Shown: one piece after another, positions 1 through 8,786 of the stretch
How positions within the stretch are numbered: position 1 is the stretch's first letter
Layout: each line of letters opens with the position of its first letter
The notes under the pieces: generated by a model
Database searches by the model: none
The model's input: only the letters and a program-made list of their open reading frames with translations
What the model was told of the DNA's origin: nothing
DNA from: Bacteroidales bacterium UBA4116
GTDB lineage: Bacteria > Bacteroidota > Bacteroidia > Bacteroidales > Tannerellaceae
Length of the DNA: 64,000 nucleotides
Assembly (NCBI GenBank): GCA_002381645.1
Contig: DFXE01000001.1
Coordinates: 187,479 to 251,478, forward strand
Direction of reading: 5' to 3'
Position numbers and translations under genes: made by a program

Positions 1-6
1 TAACGT

Positions 7-2013
7 ATGTATCGATTGGTAATATGTATAACCTTTTGCCATTTACTAACCATCTTTGTATCCAATGCACGGATGGCAAATACACCCTTTGTTTTTATCA
101 AAAACTATGGCTTATCAGAATATAAGGCCAGCAGTCAGAACTGGGACCTACTCGTTTCACCCGATGGTATCTTATACGTTGCCAATAACTCAGGGCTATT
201 GACATTCGATGGTAATAATTGGATATTATATGAATTACCTGATAAATCCTCGGTACTGCGGGTTACTCTTTTAAGGGATACCGTGTTCACCCGAAGTGAA
301 ACCTCCATCGGATATTGGACACCTTCTTCTACAGGAGAATTAACCTACCAGGAATTAACTCACGACCGTCCCGATGTCTCTTTCAGGAACCGGACAACTT
401 CATTGTCTGCCGGTAAATATGAATTTACTTCAACTCTTGCGGAAGGTGTCCATATTGCGGATAGTGCAGGGAATATACTGGTACATTTAACTACCGAGAA
501 TGGTTTGCAGGATAACATAGTAAACAATATGTATATGGAAAACCAACGTAAAGTATGGTTTGCCTTAGACAATGGAGTATGTGTCATAATTATGGATCCT
601 GCACTAAGCCTATTAGCTAAACGCAGCAAAGTAGGAAAATTGTCAGATGCTGTCTTGTTGAACCATACCATCTATATCCGGACAAACATTAATTATTATA
701 AATCAGAAATGTATGGAGATAAATCATTTGTACCGATACGGGCGGAAGAGGTTGTCTGGATATTTAACCAGAAAACAGAAAAGGAAACCATAACGCCGGA
801 ATATCTTTTAAAAGAGACTCCATACATCGGAGAATTAAATGGCAAGGAGAAAATATATCCGGTTTCCGACAGATTATATTGGCTCACCAACGATAACGAA
901 GCCCGACTTATCCACCTAAAAGGAAAAGACATCCAATTAAGATGCCGGATTCTGTTTGATAATTATCATATGAACCTTATTAACCGTGGACGGCAGATTA
1001 TACCGTTAAACGACTCTTTACATATCGCTTCCACCGTACAAGGGGTATTGTTAATCAATACCATGCGGTTGGTCAACAATACCCGTGAGAATGGCTTACG
1101 TTTTCGTTTTACCCGGATTGAGTATACAGACGGAAAAGGAATCCATCTGCACGATCCCGATCTGACAAAATTATTTTTACCATACAATTTTCATGAAGCT
1201 ACTGTTTATGTGGGTTCATCCGTATTCAATCCTAATAATCAGATCAGCTATAGGATTGATAATATATCGTCAAGATGGTCAGAATGGCAAAGAAACGGAA
1301 AAATTACTTTTTTACAGCTTCCTGAAGGAGATTATAAATTACGGATAAGAAAATATATCCCTTCCGGCAACTTTCCTGAGATCTTATTAAATATCAGGAT
1401 ATGTCCACCCTGGTATAAGACGCGGTGGGCATATTACGTTTATTTTATCCTATTTGTCATGCTGGTACTAACAGCTATTATCGCTTTTAAAAAGAAACTA
1501 AAAAGAAAAGAACAGCTTCGCCTGGATGCTGAACAACAAAAAGTACAACAGTTAAAAGGTGAAATGTTGGAAAAAGAGCTAAAAAATAAGAAAAACGAAT
1601 TAATGATACAGACATCTGCCCTTACACAACGGGGTATTGCGATGCAAACGCTATCAAAGGAACTCGATCGGCAAAAGAAAATGTTGGGAGACCATTATCC
1701 GGATCGTTTTTATGCAAAAATGCATTCACTTCTTAATGAAACATTGAATAACCAAAGTGAATGGATTGCATTTGATACTTATTTCGATAGTGCTCATCAG
1801 GATTTTATCGATCGTTTCCGCCAACGATATCCGGGTGTCAACCATAATGATATACGTATGTGTTGCCTGATTCGAATGAATCTGTCTACAAAGGAGATTG
1901 CTTCTATTTTAAATATTTCTATTCGTGCAGTAGAGCTCAGAAGATACCGGTTAAGAAAACGGATGGGACTGGAAACAGATAAAAATTTGTCGGATTTTCT
2001 AATGAAATTTTAA
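7..2013 (+). CDS. membrane-anchored propeller / triple-tyrosine regulator with LuxR-type HTH
   Basis: Probable one-component transcription regulator of the inner membrane. An N-terminal signal/anchor (residues 1-20) is followed by beta-propeller-like repeats (about 30-360), a Y_Y_Y-type Ig domain (about 400-465), one membrane helix (about 474-494), a charged coiled coil (495-560) and a C-terminal helix-turn-helix (about 610-668; core STKEIASILNISIRAVELRR). There is no histidine-kinase or receiver domain, so sensing outside and DNA binding inside sit in one chain. An in-frame TAA lies just before the ATG (bases 1-3), so the start is fixed and the gene is complete. The family is known in Bacteroidota; the signal and target here are unknown. 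The adjacent downstream gene is a protease lipoprotein beyond a strong terminator, so no target can be assigned by position. Confidence 0.85.
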   Translation: MYRLVICITFCHLLTIFVSNARMANTPFVFIKNYGLSEYKASSQNWDLLVSPDGILYVANNSGLLTFDGNNWILYELPDKSSVLRVTLLRDTVFTRSETSIGYWTPSSTGELTYQELTHDRPDVSFRNRTTSLSAGKYEFTSTLAEGVHIADSAGNILVHLTTENGLQDNIVNNMYMENQRKVWFALDNGVCVIIMDPALSLLAKRSKVGKLSDAVLLNHTIYIRTNINYYKSEMYGDKSFVPIRAEEVVWIFNQKTEKETITPEYLLKETPYIGELNGKEKIYPVSDRLYWLTNDNEARLIHLKGKDIQLRCRILFDNYHMNLINRGRQIIPLNDSLHIASTVQGVLLINTMRLVNNTRENGLRFRFTRIEYTDGKGIHLHDPDLTKLFLPYNFHEATVYVGSSVFNPNNQISYRIDNISSRWSEWQRNGKITFLQLPEGDYKLRIRKYIPSGNFPEILLNIRICPPWYKTRWAYYVYFILFVMLVLTAIIAFKKKLKRKEQLRLDAEQQKVQQLKGEMLEKELKNKKNELMIQTSALTQRGIAMQTLSKELDRQKKMLGDHYPDRFYAKMHSLLNETLNNQSEWIAFDTYFDSAHQDFIDRFRQRYPGVNHNDIRMCCLIRMNLSTKEIASILNISIRAVELRRYRLRKRMGLETDKNLSDFLMKF

Positions 2014-2042
2014 AATGAGAAAGTATTGTAGTAGCATTTTTC

Positions 2043-2073
2043 TTTGCCGCTTGCATAATAATTCATTACTTTG
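2043..2073 (+). promoter_or_regulatory. candidate Bacteroidota promoter (one mismatch)
   Basis: TTTG at 2043-2046, a 19-bp spacer, then TTACTTTG at 2066-2073, one mismatch from TAnnTTTG. Transcription would begin near 2080, inside the gap and far from the next gene, ending at the 2218-2257 terminator. Confidence 0.35.
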
Positions 2074-2079
2074 AAGTGT

Positions 2080-2257
2080 TCGATAGAACTAAAACCTGAC
2101 TTATTTATATATAGCCCCCTCGCCCTTATTGAACACTTTAACCATGGTATAGTTAATTAACGGGTACGAGCACATTAATTTCTGCCCTTCCCCTAATTTA
2201 AAGGTCAATACATATCGGTTTCCCGGTTTTTAATCAGTAAAACCGGGAAACTTTTTT
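2080..2257 (+). ncRNA. possible small RNA, about 178 nt
   Basis: Inferred only from a promoter-like element ending at 2073 and a strong intrinsic terminator ending near 2257, with no reading frame between. I could not match it to a known RNA family; a fold like 6S RNA, where the two ends pair, was not found. It may equally be the 3' untranslated region of the upstream regulator gene. Confidence 0.25.
2218..2257 (+). terminator. intrinsic terminator
   Basis: Perfect 13-bp stem (2218-2230 with 2239-2251), 8-nt loop, then six T residues from 2252. It ends transcription from the regulator gene or the putative small RNA and insulates the protease gene. Confidence 0.85.
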
Positions 2258-2389
2258 ATTTACTATTCATTGAAATTAAATATTTACATATACATAAAAC
2301 AATGTTTGTATATTTTTTAGTTACTAAATAAATTATTTATATCATTTAAACTACTTTTATAAAAAATACATCAAACTAAATTTTATAAA

Positions 2390-3697
2390 ATGAAAATTAA
2401 ATTTTATCTTTTTATGATTATCATCTTCGTATTCTTATTTGGTTGCAATGATATTAAAAATGAAGATGTTTATATTAGTTCCGTAGGTCCTATATTAGAG
2501 GTTAACAAACATTTAATAAGTAAAGAGCAAGCCATTGAAAATAATAATGCTTTCCTATATTATATTACTTCAGAATTATATAATAACGGAGAATTAAAAT
2601 TACGTTCAAACCACAAAATTGATAAATTAAAAACTCAATTTAAATCTGTCATTAGAATTGTTAATATTGAGAACAAAAATCCAAAAATAAAAAAATCACA
2701 AGAGGTTCCGATATATTTTATCAATTATTTTTCAGAATTAGGCGAACCGGCAGGATATGTTGTTTCTATTGGTGATACACGTTATAAAAAAAATATTTTA
2801 GCGTTCAATTACGAAGGTTCGTTTAGCTTATTTAATTCACTTGACTCTGATTTTTGGTATGATCGAATAGATGGTTTTCTTCATAATGAATTAAATGAAA
2901 ACCATGTCGAAGGTAAAGATTTTTTAACGAAAGCTGATTTCCCGAATCCACCCGGATGGGAGCATACTGGAACATATTCTTTTACAAAAACTAAATGGCA
3001 TGCTAATGGATCACCTTATATTGACTTCACTCCATATGATGGCCCAACTCGTTCAGCAGCAGGTTGTGCAGCGGTTGCAATGGGAGAAATAATGGCTTAT
3101 CATAAATGGCCACGGATAGGTGCATATAAAAAAGAATCATCCAAAAATGTTTGGACTACTGAAATAACATCTTATCCATTAGATTCCTGGAATCAAATAC
3201 AGATCGCTAATCCAAATGTACTTTCATCAATATATAAAAAGCATGTTTCTAATTTACTTGCCGAAATTGGTTACAAATTAAAAATGCAATATCATACAAA
3301 TGTTTCATATGCTTATCCAAATGATGCTAAACCAGTCTTTGAACAAATGGGATACAAACCAAACATTAAACATCTCGACTATGATATTATACCAGTATAC
3401 AATCAAATAAATAACAAAAAGTTACCAGTTTTCATGTATGGATATTCTGATCCAAGTGGATGGGGTGGACATGCATATGTTGTAGATGGAGCCATACTTG
3501 TTCAAAGATACGGTTATTTTATACATATAAAAAATGGGAACGGGGGAAATGGAGACGGATATTGTTTTTCTAATCAGTTTCAATACAGTGATTACAATTC
3601 TACTTCATATGAATACCGATACAATTGTGGTATAATGATAGATATAGAGCCTAATTATAATAATCAAGGTTCAACACAGATATATCAAGTACCTTAA
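2390..3697 (+). CDS. C10 family (streptopain-like) cysteine protease, lipoprotein
   Basis: Papain-fold peptidase of the SpeB/C10 family. A lipoprotein signal ends in the lipobox LFGC (Cys19), a prodomain covers about 25-185, and the catalytic domain follows. The nucleophile is Cys226 in SAAGCAAVAMGEIMAYHKWP, and the histidine is His361 in GGHAYVVDG. The loop after the histidine reads KNGNGGNGDGY where streptopain has a tryptophan-bearing NWGWGG motif, so both tryptophans are missing. Activity is therefore likely but not certain. The gene is visibly A+T-richer than its neighbours and lies alone between a terminator and a convergent operon, which suggests recent acquisition. In Bacteroides fragilis related C10 proteases are exported; the substrate here is unknown. 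Confidence 0.85.
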   Translation: MKIKFYLFMIIIFVFLFGCNDIKNEDVYISSVGPILEVNKHLISKEQAIENNNAFLYYITSELYNNGELKLRSNHKIDKLKTQFKSVIRIVNIENKNPKIKKSQEVPIYFINYFSELGEPAGYVVSIGDTRYKKNILAFNYEGSFSLFNSLDSDFWYDRIDGFLHNELNENHVEGKDFLTKADFPNPPGWEHTGTYSFTKTKWHANGSPYIDFTPYDGPTRSAAGCAAVAMGEIMAYHKWPRIGAYKKESSKNVWTTEITSYPLDSWNQIQIANPNVLSSIYKKHVSNLLAEIGYKLKMQYHTNVSYAYPNDAKPVFEQMGYKPNIKHLDYDIIPVYNQINNKKLPVFMYGYSDPSGWGGHAYVVDGAILVQRYGYFIHIKNGNGGNGDGYCFSNQFQYSDYNSTSYEYRYNCGIMIDIEPNYNNQGSTQIYQVP

Positions 3698-3714
3698 AAT
3701 AAGAAACTATTCCT

Positions 3715-4845
3715 TTAATAAAGAATGGTCTTCATTTCTTTATAGTAACGTGGAATATAATCCGGAAGTAATTCGGGGTGGAATATCCAGATAAGGTCTT
3801 TCAATAAGTAGTCCGGATGAATAGGAAATTCCTCGTAATAAGGAACTTTTCCTGTGTTGCAGGTAAAAATATTGCGGTTTTTCCAGGCTTTGAAATTTTC
3901 ATACGGGGTATATTCCGTACGAAGACTGTTGTAAGTCATTTCTACAGGCTGGTTATATTTCATGATCCATATATCCGCATTGATCCCTTTATCCAATACG
4001 GTTTCAAATGCTAATGGGGTACTGCCTGAACCGGGGATATCCCTGAATATATAATCCGCACCTGCATCAGCAAAAAAGTTTGCCACATAACTGTCTGCTC
4101 CGGCAACATACCAAAAAGACCCGTATCGTTTTTCAGAAATAACAGTCGGCCGGGTTGTTGTTTTGGAGGCAATCCCTTTCAATGCCAGATAGTTTTTTTC
4201 TGTTTCCCGGAAAATAGAATCGGCTAAAGCTTCTTTTTGAAATAATAACCCATAGAATCGCCCCCATTCGGCTCTTCCTAACGGAAGCGTCTCCATATAA
4301 TCGGCAGCTTCTATAATAGGAATACCTATTTTCTCCGCTTGTCCGTAATTACTGTTTTGAAATGGCGAAGCAACGATATACTCTACTCCTATATCGATCA
4401 TCTTCTCTACATTCGGAGAAGTAGCTATTCCCAGGTCCGCTATACGACCAGTCGCCAATCCCTCTTTAATAGCAGGAGAGTCCATATATTGTGGCTCACA
4501 GACTCCGATTATTTTACCGGTTTCCCCTAACTGGTCAATAATAGAAGCATGTACCGAAGTATAAACAGCTATATTCTGAAGGGGTATTTTTACTATTGTA
4601 CCTTTAGGTAAGTCAGACGGCAGCGGTTTATTTCGTTCGATCAATACATACCGCTGTAGCAATTGAGTGGTATCCCACGGATCAATTACATCCACAGCAA
4701 TAAAATCATCAAATCGCTGCACGGTAAACCCTTTGGCATAATAGATTGAATCCGAATAATTAGCCTGAGCGGAAGAAATTTGTTTTCCCGGTTGCGAACA
4801 AGCCGCAACCAGGAAAATAAGATGTATGAATAAAAAATATTTCAT
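3715..4845 (-). CDS. btuF: BtuF-like cobalamin ABC substrate-binding lipoprotein
   Basis: Periplasmic binding lipoprotein (lipobox VAAC, Cys16) of the BtuF/FecB type. It is about 376 residues, with the two-lobe pattern of the family: an N-terminal lobe with a GVCEPQYMDSP segment, a linking helix, and a C-terminal lobe ending in DLIWIFHPELLP. It would carry cobalamin from the outer-membrane receptor to an inner-membrane BtuCD transporter. It is the third gene of the riboswitch-led operon, 2 bp after the surface lipoprotein gene, which supports B12 rather than iron-siderophore as ligand. BtuC and BtuD are not in this window. Confidence 0.8.
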   Translation of the reverse strand: MKYFLFIHLIFLVAACSQPGKQISSAQANYSDSIYYAKGFTVQRFDDFIAVDVIDPWDTTQLLQRYVLIERNKPLPSDLPKGTIVKIPLQNIAVYTSVHASIIDQLGETGKIIGVCEPQYMDSPAIKEGLATGRIADLGIATSPNVEKMIDIGVEYIVASPFQNSNYGQAEKIGIPIIEAADYMETLPLGRAEWGRFYGLLFQKEALADSIFRETEKNYLALKGIASKTTTRPTVISEKRYGSFWYVAGADSYVANFFADAGADYIFRDIPGSGSTPLAFETVLDKGINADIWIMKYNQPVEMTYNSLRTEYTPYENFKAWKNRNIFTCNTGKVPYYEEFPIHPDYLLKDLIWIFHPELLPDYIPRYYKEMKTILY

Positions 4846-4847
4846 TT

Positions 4848-6509
4848 TTATTTAGATACGAATGCCATCCATTTGGAGTCGAACCCACCAGTGTCAATAG
4901 TCTCCAATAACTCACCATTTGCTCCAAATACATACATTGAACTTGTACTACTATAATCAAAATAAGTTACAAAAAGATTACGGGTAACAGGTTCTACAGC
5001 TATAGTATTGGGGCTTGGTATAATCGTATTATCAGCAATTAGCTTATCATTAACAACTGATTCTGTTAAAGCATCATATTCCACATATGAAATACCTTTA
5101 CTATTATAATACTGACTAAAATAGGTGTAAATTTTATCATCAACAACAGTCATTTTTGTAGCTTTACCCATGACAACTACTTCATCTGTTTTACTATTTA
5201 TACGTTGCAAGGTTTGATCAGTAGTTTTTCCATGATCTGCCCAGGAAATAACATATACATCTCCTTGGCTATCTGAAATTACTCCAACAGGATTAAATGC
5301 GACTTTTATTTCCTTTTCCACTTCAAATGAAGTTTGATTGATTACAGATATAGTCTCGCCATAATCGGGATGATCATTTCCACCTGAATTAGCAACGTAG
5401 ATCCTACCATTTGCAACTGTTAACTGCTCAGGATAACGGCCCACTTTAACTTCTTTTTCTACTTCTAAAGATACGGTATCTAGCATCGCCACCGAGTGAC
5501 CATAATAATAACTTACATATACTTTCCCGTTATCAGCAGCCATACAACGAGGATTCATCGGTTCATCACCTTCAGGAGTTATACTCTTTATTTCTTTTCC
5601 TTCCAAATCCAACACGGCCAAACGGTTAGAACCTGACACAGTTATATACATTTTTGATCCATAAATTAGTAATTGCTCCGCTCCATCTCCTAAACCTTTA
5701 CCATTTTGTGTCCGGTAAATATCTTTTGTTATTTCTTTAGTTCCCAAATCATAATAACTAAGAGAAGCATTATTTTCATTCCAGTTACCGCCATTTAAAA
5801 TATAAAGGCCACCTTTTGTAAACACATCATTTACATTGATAGAGGTAAATTCATCATTCTCGCCGTCAACTGTTTTCACAACTACATTCATTTTTGCTTT
5901 AAAATCCGTTCCTTCCGGTATTTCGAATGTGGTCACTCCTGCAGCTACTTCCCCTATTTTTTCTCCTTTCTCCTTATCATTATTGTTAAGATAAATTACA
6001 TAACCGGTTATCTCCCTTGGCGGATTTTCCGGAGCTGTCCACGATACGGTTCCGCTGATCTTATCTTTCGTATTATCTTTATCTTCAAATTTTATATCCG
6101 TAACAACTTCTTCTTTATTATTAATCACGGCTATACTAAATATATTATTGGATTCTCCCGCCGAATTACGTGCAACAACAGATATAAACGGATGAGGATC
6201 TGTCCCTGCGGGAATAATATAAGATGTGGTCCCTTTAGGTACTTCCCCGACTTTTATTTTTTTCTCTTTTTCGGCATCACCAAAATAGATCACATAATCG
6301 TCAATATTGGTTTCAGGTTCGGGCAGATCCCATTTTAACGGACCTCCGATTTTATCCGGATCTGTATCCGTATCCGTAAAAGACAGATTACTTACGGCTT
6401 TACCCGGAACCAGTTGGTTTTCCTCATCATCATCGTCACTACAGGATGTAAATGGCATTGTTATCAATGCACAGACGGCTAATAGATAATAAAATTTCTT
6501 CATGTTCAT
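4848..6509 (-). CDS. btuG: BtuG-like surface B12-capture lipoprotein with two Ig/FN3-like domains
   Basis: Outer-surface lipoprotein. Cys23 is followed at once by SDDDDEE, which matches the acidic surface-export signal of Bacteroidota lipoproteins. Residues about 36-130 and 133-228 are two tandem, similar Ig/FN3-like domains; each begins with an FxDxD stretch, has a D/G-YVIY strand and ends near a VGEV/IGEV...GTxxF/Y-I-P segment. Residues about 232-553 form a YncE/DUF5074-type beta-propeller with repeated GKVYVS, GRIYVAN and DKIYTY strands. BtuG of Bacteroides thetaiotaomicron binds B12 very tightly and sits on BtuB; position between btuB and btuF under a cobalamin riboswitch supports the same role. 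The two extra domains are unusual and may act as a stalk. Translation could also start two codons later. Confidence 0.8.
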   Translation of the reverse strand: MNMKKFYYLLAVCALITMPFTSCSDDDDEENQLVPGKAVSNLSFTDTDTDPDKIGGPLKWDLPEPETNIDDYVIYFGDAEKEKKIKVGEVPKGTTSYIIPAGTDPHPFISVVARNSAGESNNIFSIAVINNKEEVVTDIKFEDKDNTKDKISGTVSWTAPENPPREITGYVIYLNNNDKEKGEKIGEVAAGVTTFEIPEGTDFKAKMNVVVKTVDGENDEFTSINVNDVFTKGGLYILNGGNWNENNASLSYYDLGTKEITKDIYRTQNGKGLGDGAEQLLIYGSKMYITVSGSNRLAVLDLEGKEIKSITPEGDEPMNPRCMAADNGKVYVSYYYGHSVAMLDTVSLEVEKEVKVGRYPEQLTVANGRIYVANSGGNDHPDYGETISVINQTSFEVEKEIKVAFNPVGVISDSQGDVYVISWADHGKTTDQTLQRINSKTDEVVVMGKATKMTVVDDKIYTYFSQYYNSKGISYVEYDALTESVVNDKLIADNTIIPSPNTIAVEPVTRNLFVTYFDYSSTSSMYVFGANGELLETIDTGGFDSKWMAFVSK

Positions 6510-6519
6510 TTTAATTTAG

Positions 6520-8505
6520 TTAGAATATATATTTAATACTTGCTCTGAAGGAACGTCCCGGCATGGGATAATAACGGATCACGTCGTAAGTAACGTCGCC
6601 GAGATTTACAATCTCTACCTGTGCTCGTAAAGATGATTGTTTAAAGGTAAACGTACGGTTAAAAGATAATTGTTGCTCAATATAATCATCTATAAGATTC
6701 GCTTCCAGATTCTGAGGAAGCGCGTAACGGTCGCCTACTGCAGTCAGCAGCCAGCTTACATTTAGCCATTTATTCTCAAACGAGACAGATATCGTTCCCG
6801 TATGTTCCGGTGTATAGGGTAACTGATGTTTATAAATTTTAGATTCTTTATCAGTTACATCCACTGCTTTTTGCCATGTATATGAAGCGTCGGTTTGCAA
6901 AAACATATCAGTCGGCAGCACAAAACGGGAACAAAAATTTAAATCCAGCCCTTTTATATCCACTTTTCCCATATTCATCATTTTCCATATGAACATGGTA
7001 GGAAGAGCCACAATCTTATCATCAACCTGATTATAATATGCATCTGCTGTCAGGCTTATATAGTCCAGCCGTATTTTATCTGATTTACCGCTCCATGTAA
7101 TCCCCACATTATATTGAATTGCCTTTTCCGGATCAAGGTCGCGGTTACCCAGCCTGTCATAATAAAGATCATTAAAGGTGGGCACACGGAATATATCTTT
7201 GAATGACGCGCGTACCCGCAGGTTTTGACTACTTAGGATACGGTATGATACACTAATCGCCGGAGAAAGTCGTTTACGATCTTCAGCGGCCTCACCTATT
7301 TCTACATTTTCAGTAATAAACGTTCCCAAAAGGCTGGCTGTTGCGGTAAACCGGGTGTTTTTATATTGGGTTGCCAGAACCGTTAGCGATGTATACCGTT
7401 CGGGAAACACGCATTTGGGAAGAGTTGCATCCAGTGTATTGAGGAAAAAATCTTCTGCTAAAGAAAAAGACAGGTTTTTAACCGGATTATACAGTACAGA
7501 GGAAGATAAGTAATACTCGCGTTGCGTATATACATCCGTTTGCTGTCCGCCGGGATATTTACTATGGAAATCCTGATAGCGTGTCCAGGAATAATCAAAC
7601 TTACCCTGCGCCTTAAAAGTAAACTGAGAATTGAAGCGGTTCTCATATATTCCCTGGATGAAACCATTCCGGTCTTTTAAACGCTCTTTATGATAATTAT
7701 TATATAGTACAACGGAACCAGGTAATCCGCGGTTTGAATTAAACCAGTATCCTTTTATCTTTAGTGTTCCGCCACTTTTCCAATCCGCAAACAGGTTAAG
7801 CTCTGTACGAAAGGTTTTTATATCACTGTTTTTACGTTTTTCCTCTGTTACGATATCCCCGTTAGTAAAGGTAAACGGATATTGACCGTCGGCCCTTAAC
7901 CAATCGGTATGCACAGATGTCGAATATATATTATTCAGCTTTTGGTCGTATCGGAAGGAAGGATTAAATAATCCGAATGATCCCGCTTTTATTTGCCCTT
8001 GAACCCGATAATTCTTTTTATCGAAACGGGGAGCCTGTGTTGTGATACTTAAGGCCCCTGCAGAAGCATACATTCGCGCTGTTTGAAAAATATTATCGGT
8101 TTGTCCGACAGAAAGGGAAACACTTTCCACATTATCTAACGTAAAACGACCTATGTCTACCTGCCCGCTTTGTGCGTCGGTGATGGTTACACCATCATAG
8201 TTTACGGCTGTATGCTGAGTGCCTAAACTCCTTACCGAAACGGTTTTTAAACCGCCTATACCCCCGTAATCCTTGACTGTTACACCGGAAAAACGACGTA
8301 CGGCATCCGAAAGGTCATGCAAGCCTAAACGCTCTATTCCCGAACGGTCTAAAAGCTGAACCGGCGCGCCTTCGCGTGTGAGGGAAGGACGCGCCTTTTC
8401 AACTACTTCCACATTGGAAAGTTCACGATAAGTAAGGCTATCCGGCTGCTGACTAACTGCTACCTCAGTAGAAAACAGGCAGATACAGAGCAAAAGCCCT
8501 TTCAT
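6520..8505 (-). CDS. btuB: BtuB-like TonB-dependent outer-membrane cobalamin receptor
   Basis: TonB-dependent receptor of about 661 residues: signal peptide (MKGLLLCICLFSTEVAVSQ), plug domain (about 30-150, with SLGTQHTAVNYDGVTITDAQ) and a 22-strand-type barrel ending in an aromatic residue (SIKYIF). It imports cobalamin across the outer membrane using TonB energy. I prefer the ATG at 8505, which gives a clean signal peptide; upstream in-frame ATGs at 8526 and 8544 would add a hydrophilic leader. First gene of the operon, about 70 nt after the cobalamin riboswitch and 10 bp before the BtuG-like gene. The substrate is inferred from the riboswitch and neighbours; the barrel alone does not identify it. 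Confidence 0.88.
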   Translation of the reverse strand: MKGLLLCICLFSTEVAVSQQPDSLTYRELSNVEVVEKARPSLTREGAPVQLLDRSGIERLGLHDLSDAVRRFSGVTVKDYGGIGGLKTVSVRSLGTQHTAVNYDGVTITDAQSGQVDIGRFTLDNVESVSLSVGQTDNIFQTARMYASAGALSITTQAPRFDKKNYRVQGQIKAGSFGLFNPSFRYDQKLNNIYSTSVHTDWLRADGQYPFTFTNGDIVTEEKRKNSDIKTFRTELNLFADWKSGGTLKIKGYWFNSNRGLPGSVVLYNNYHKERLKDRNGFIQGIYENRFNSQFTFKAQGKFDYSWTRYQDFHSKYPGGQQTDVYTQREYYLSSSVLYNPVKNLSFSLAEDFFLNTLDATLPKCVFPERYTSLTVLATQYKNTRFTATASLLGTFITENVEIGEAAEDRKRLSPAISVSYRILSSQNLRVRASFKDIFRVPTFNDLYYDRLGNRDLDPEKAIQYNVGITWSGKSDKIRLDYISLTADAYYNQVDDKIVALPTMFIWKMMNMGKVDIKGLDLNFCSRFVLPTDMFLQTDASYTWQKAVDVTDKESKIYKHQLPYTPEHTGTISVSFENKWLNVSWLLTAVGDRYALPQNLEANLIDDYIEQQLSFNRTFTFKQSSLRAQVEIVNLGDVTYDVIRYYPMPGRSFRASIKYIF

Positions 8506-8577
8506 ATTAAACAACAAATCTGGCATACAATTGTGGTTTATCAATTACCTTTACCCGAGGCATTGGATAAAGAATTA

Positions 8578-8750
8578 TGGCAGGTTTTCTGGCTTGTCCT
8601 CCTCTGTCGGCGGCCTTCCCGCTCCTTTACGGAACAGTGGCAATGAAGTTGCCGGGGTTTACAGGACTTACAGCTACGGGTACAGCTCCGGATTTACACC
8701 GGATTCCCTTTTACTAACCGTCTACGAAAGCAAACGGTTACACCATGATC
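8578..8750 (-). promoter_or_regulatory. cobalamin (B12) riboswitch
   Basis: Read on the minus strand, the leader contains the conserved core AAAGGGAATCCGGTG, then AAATCCGGAGCTG, ACCCG and CTGTAA, later GGGAAGGC, and closes with GCCAGAAAACCTGCC, the order seen in AdoCbl-class riboswitches. It lies between the promoter at 8757-8786 and btuB. By family knowledge, B12 binding should switch the operon off. The start is set by the expected transcription start, so it is approximate. Confidence 0.95.
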
Positions 8751-8756
8751 CGGCAA

Positions 8757-8786
8757 CAAAGATAGATATTATTTTTAATATGCCAA
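8757..8786 (-). promoter_or_regulatory. promoter of the B12 operon
   Basis: Minus strand TTG (8786-8784), a 19-bp spacer, then TATCTTTG (8764-8757), a full TAnnTTTG match. The predicted start near 8750 is the first base of the riboswitch. The -33 element lies immediately after the stop codon of the upstream propeller gene. Confidence 0.75.

Larger units (their letters stand above)
2014..2389. other. 376-bp intergenic region with terminator and possible small RNA
   Basis: No credible coding frame. It holds a near-consensus promoter (2043-2073), a 14-bp inverted repeat (2071-2084 with 2128-2141), a small palindrome ACCATGGT at 2141-2148, and a perfect 13-bp terminator stem at 2218-2251. The rest (2258-2389) is very A+T-rich leader of the protease gene, in which I see no clear promoter. 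Confidence 0.6.

Noticed and set aside
360..1187. Minus-strand open frames in the first gene
   Set aside because: All are shadows of the strongly supported regulator gene and have no domain or start-site support.
3698..3714. Terminator between the C10 protease and btuF genes
   Set aside because: Only a weak 7-8 bp imperfect stem without a clear T run lies there, partly inside the btuF end.
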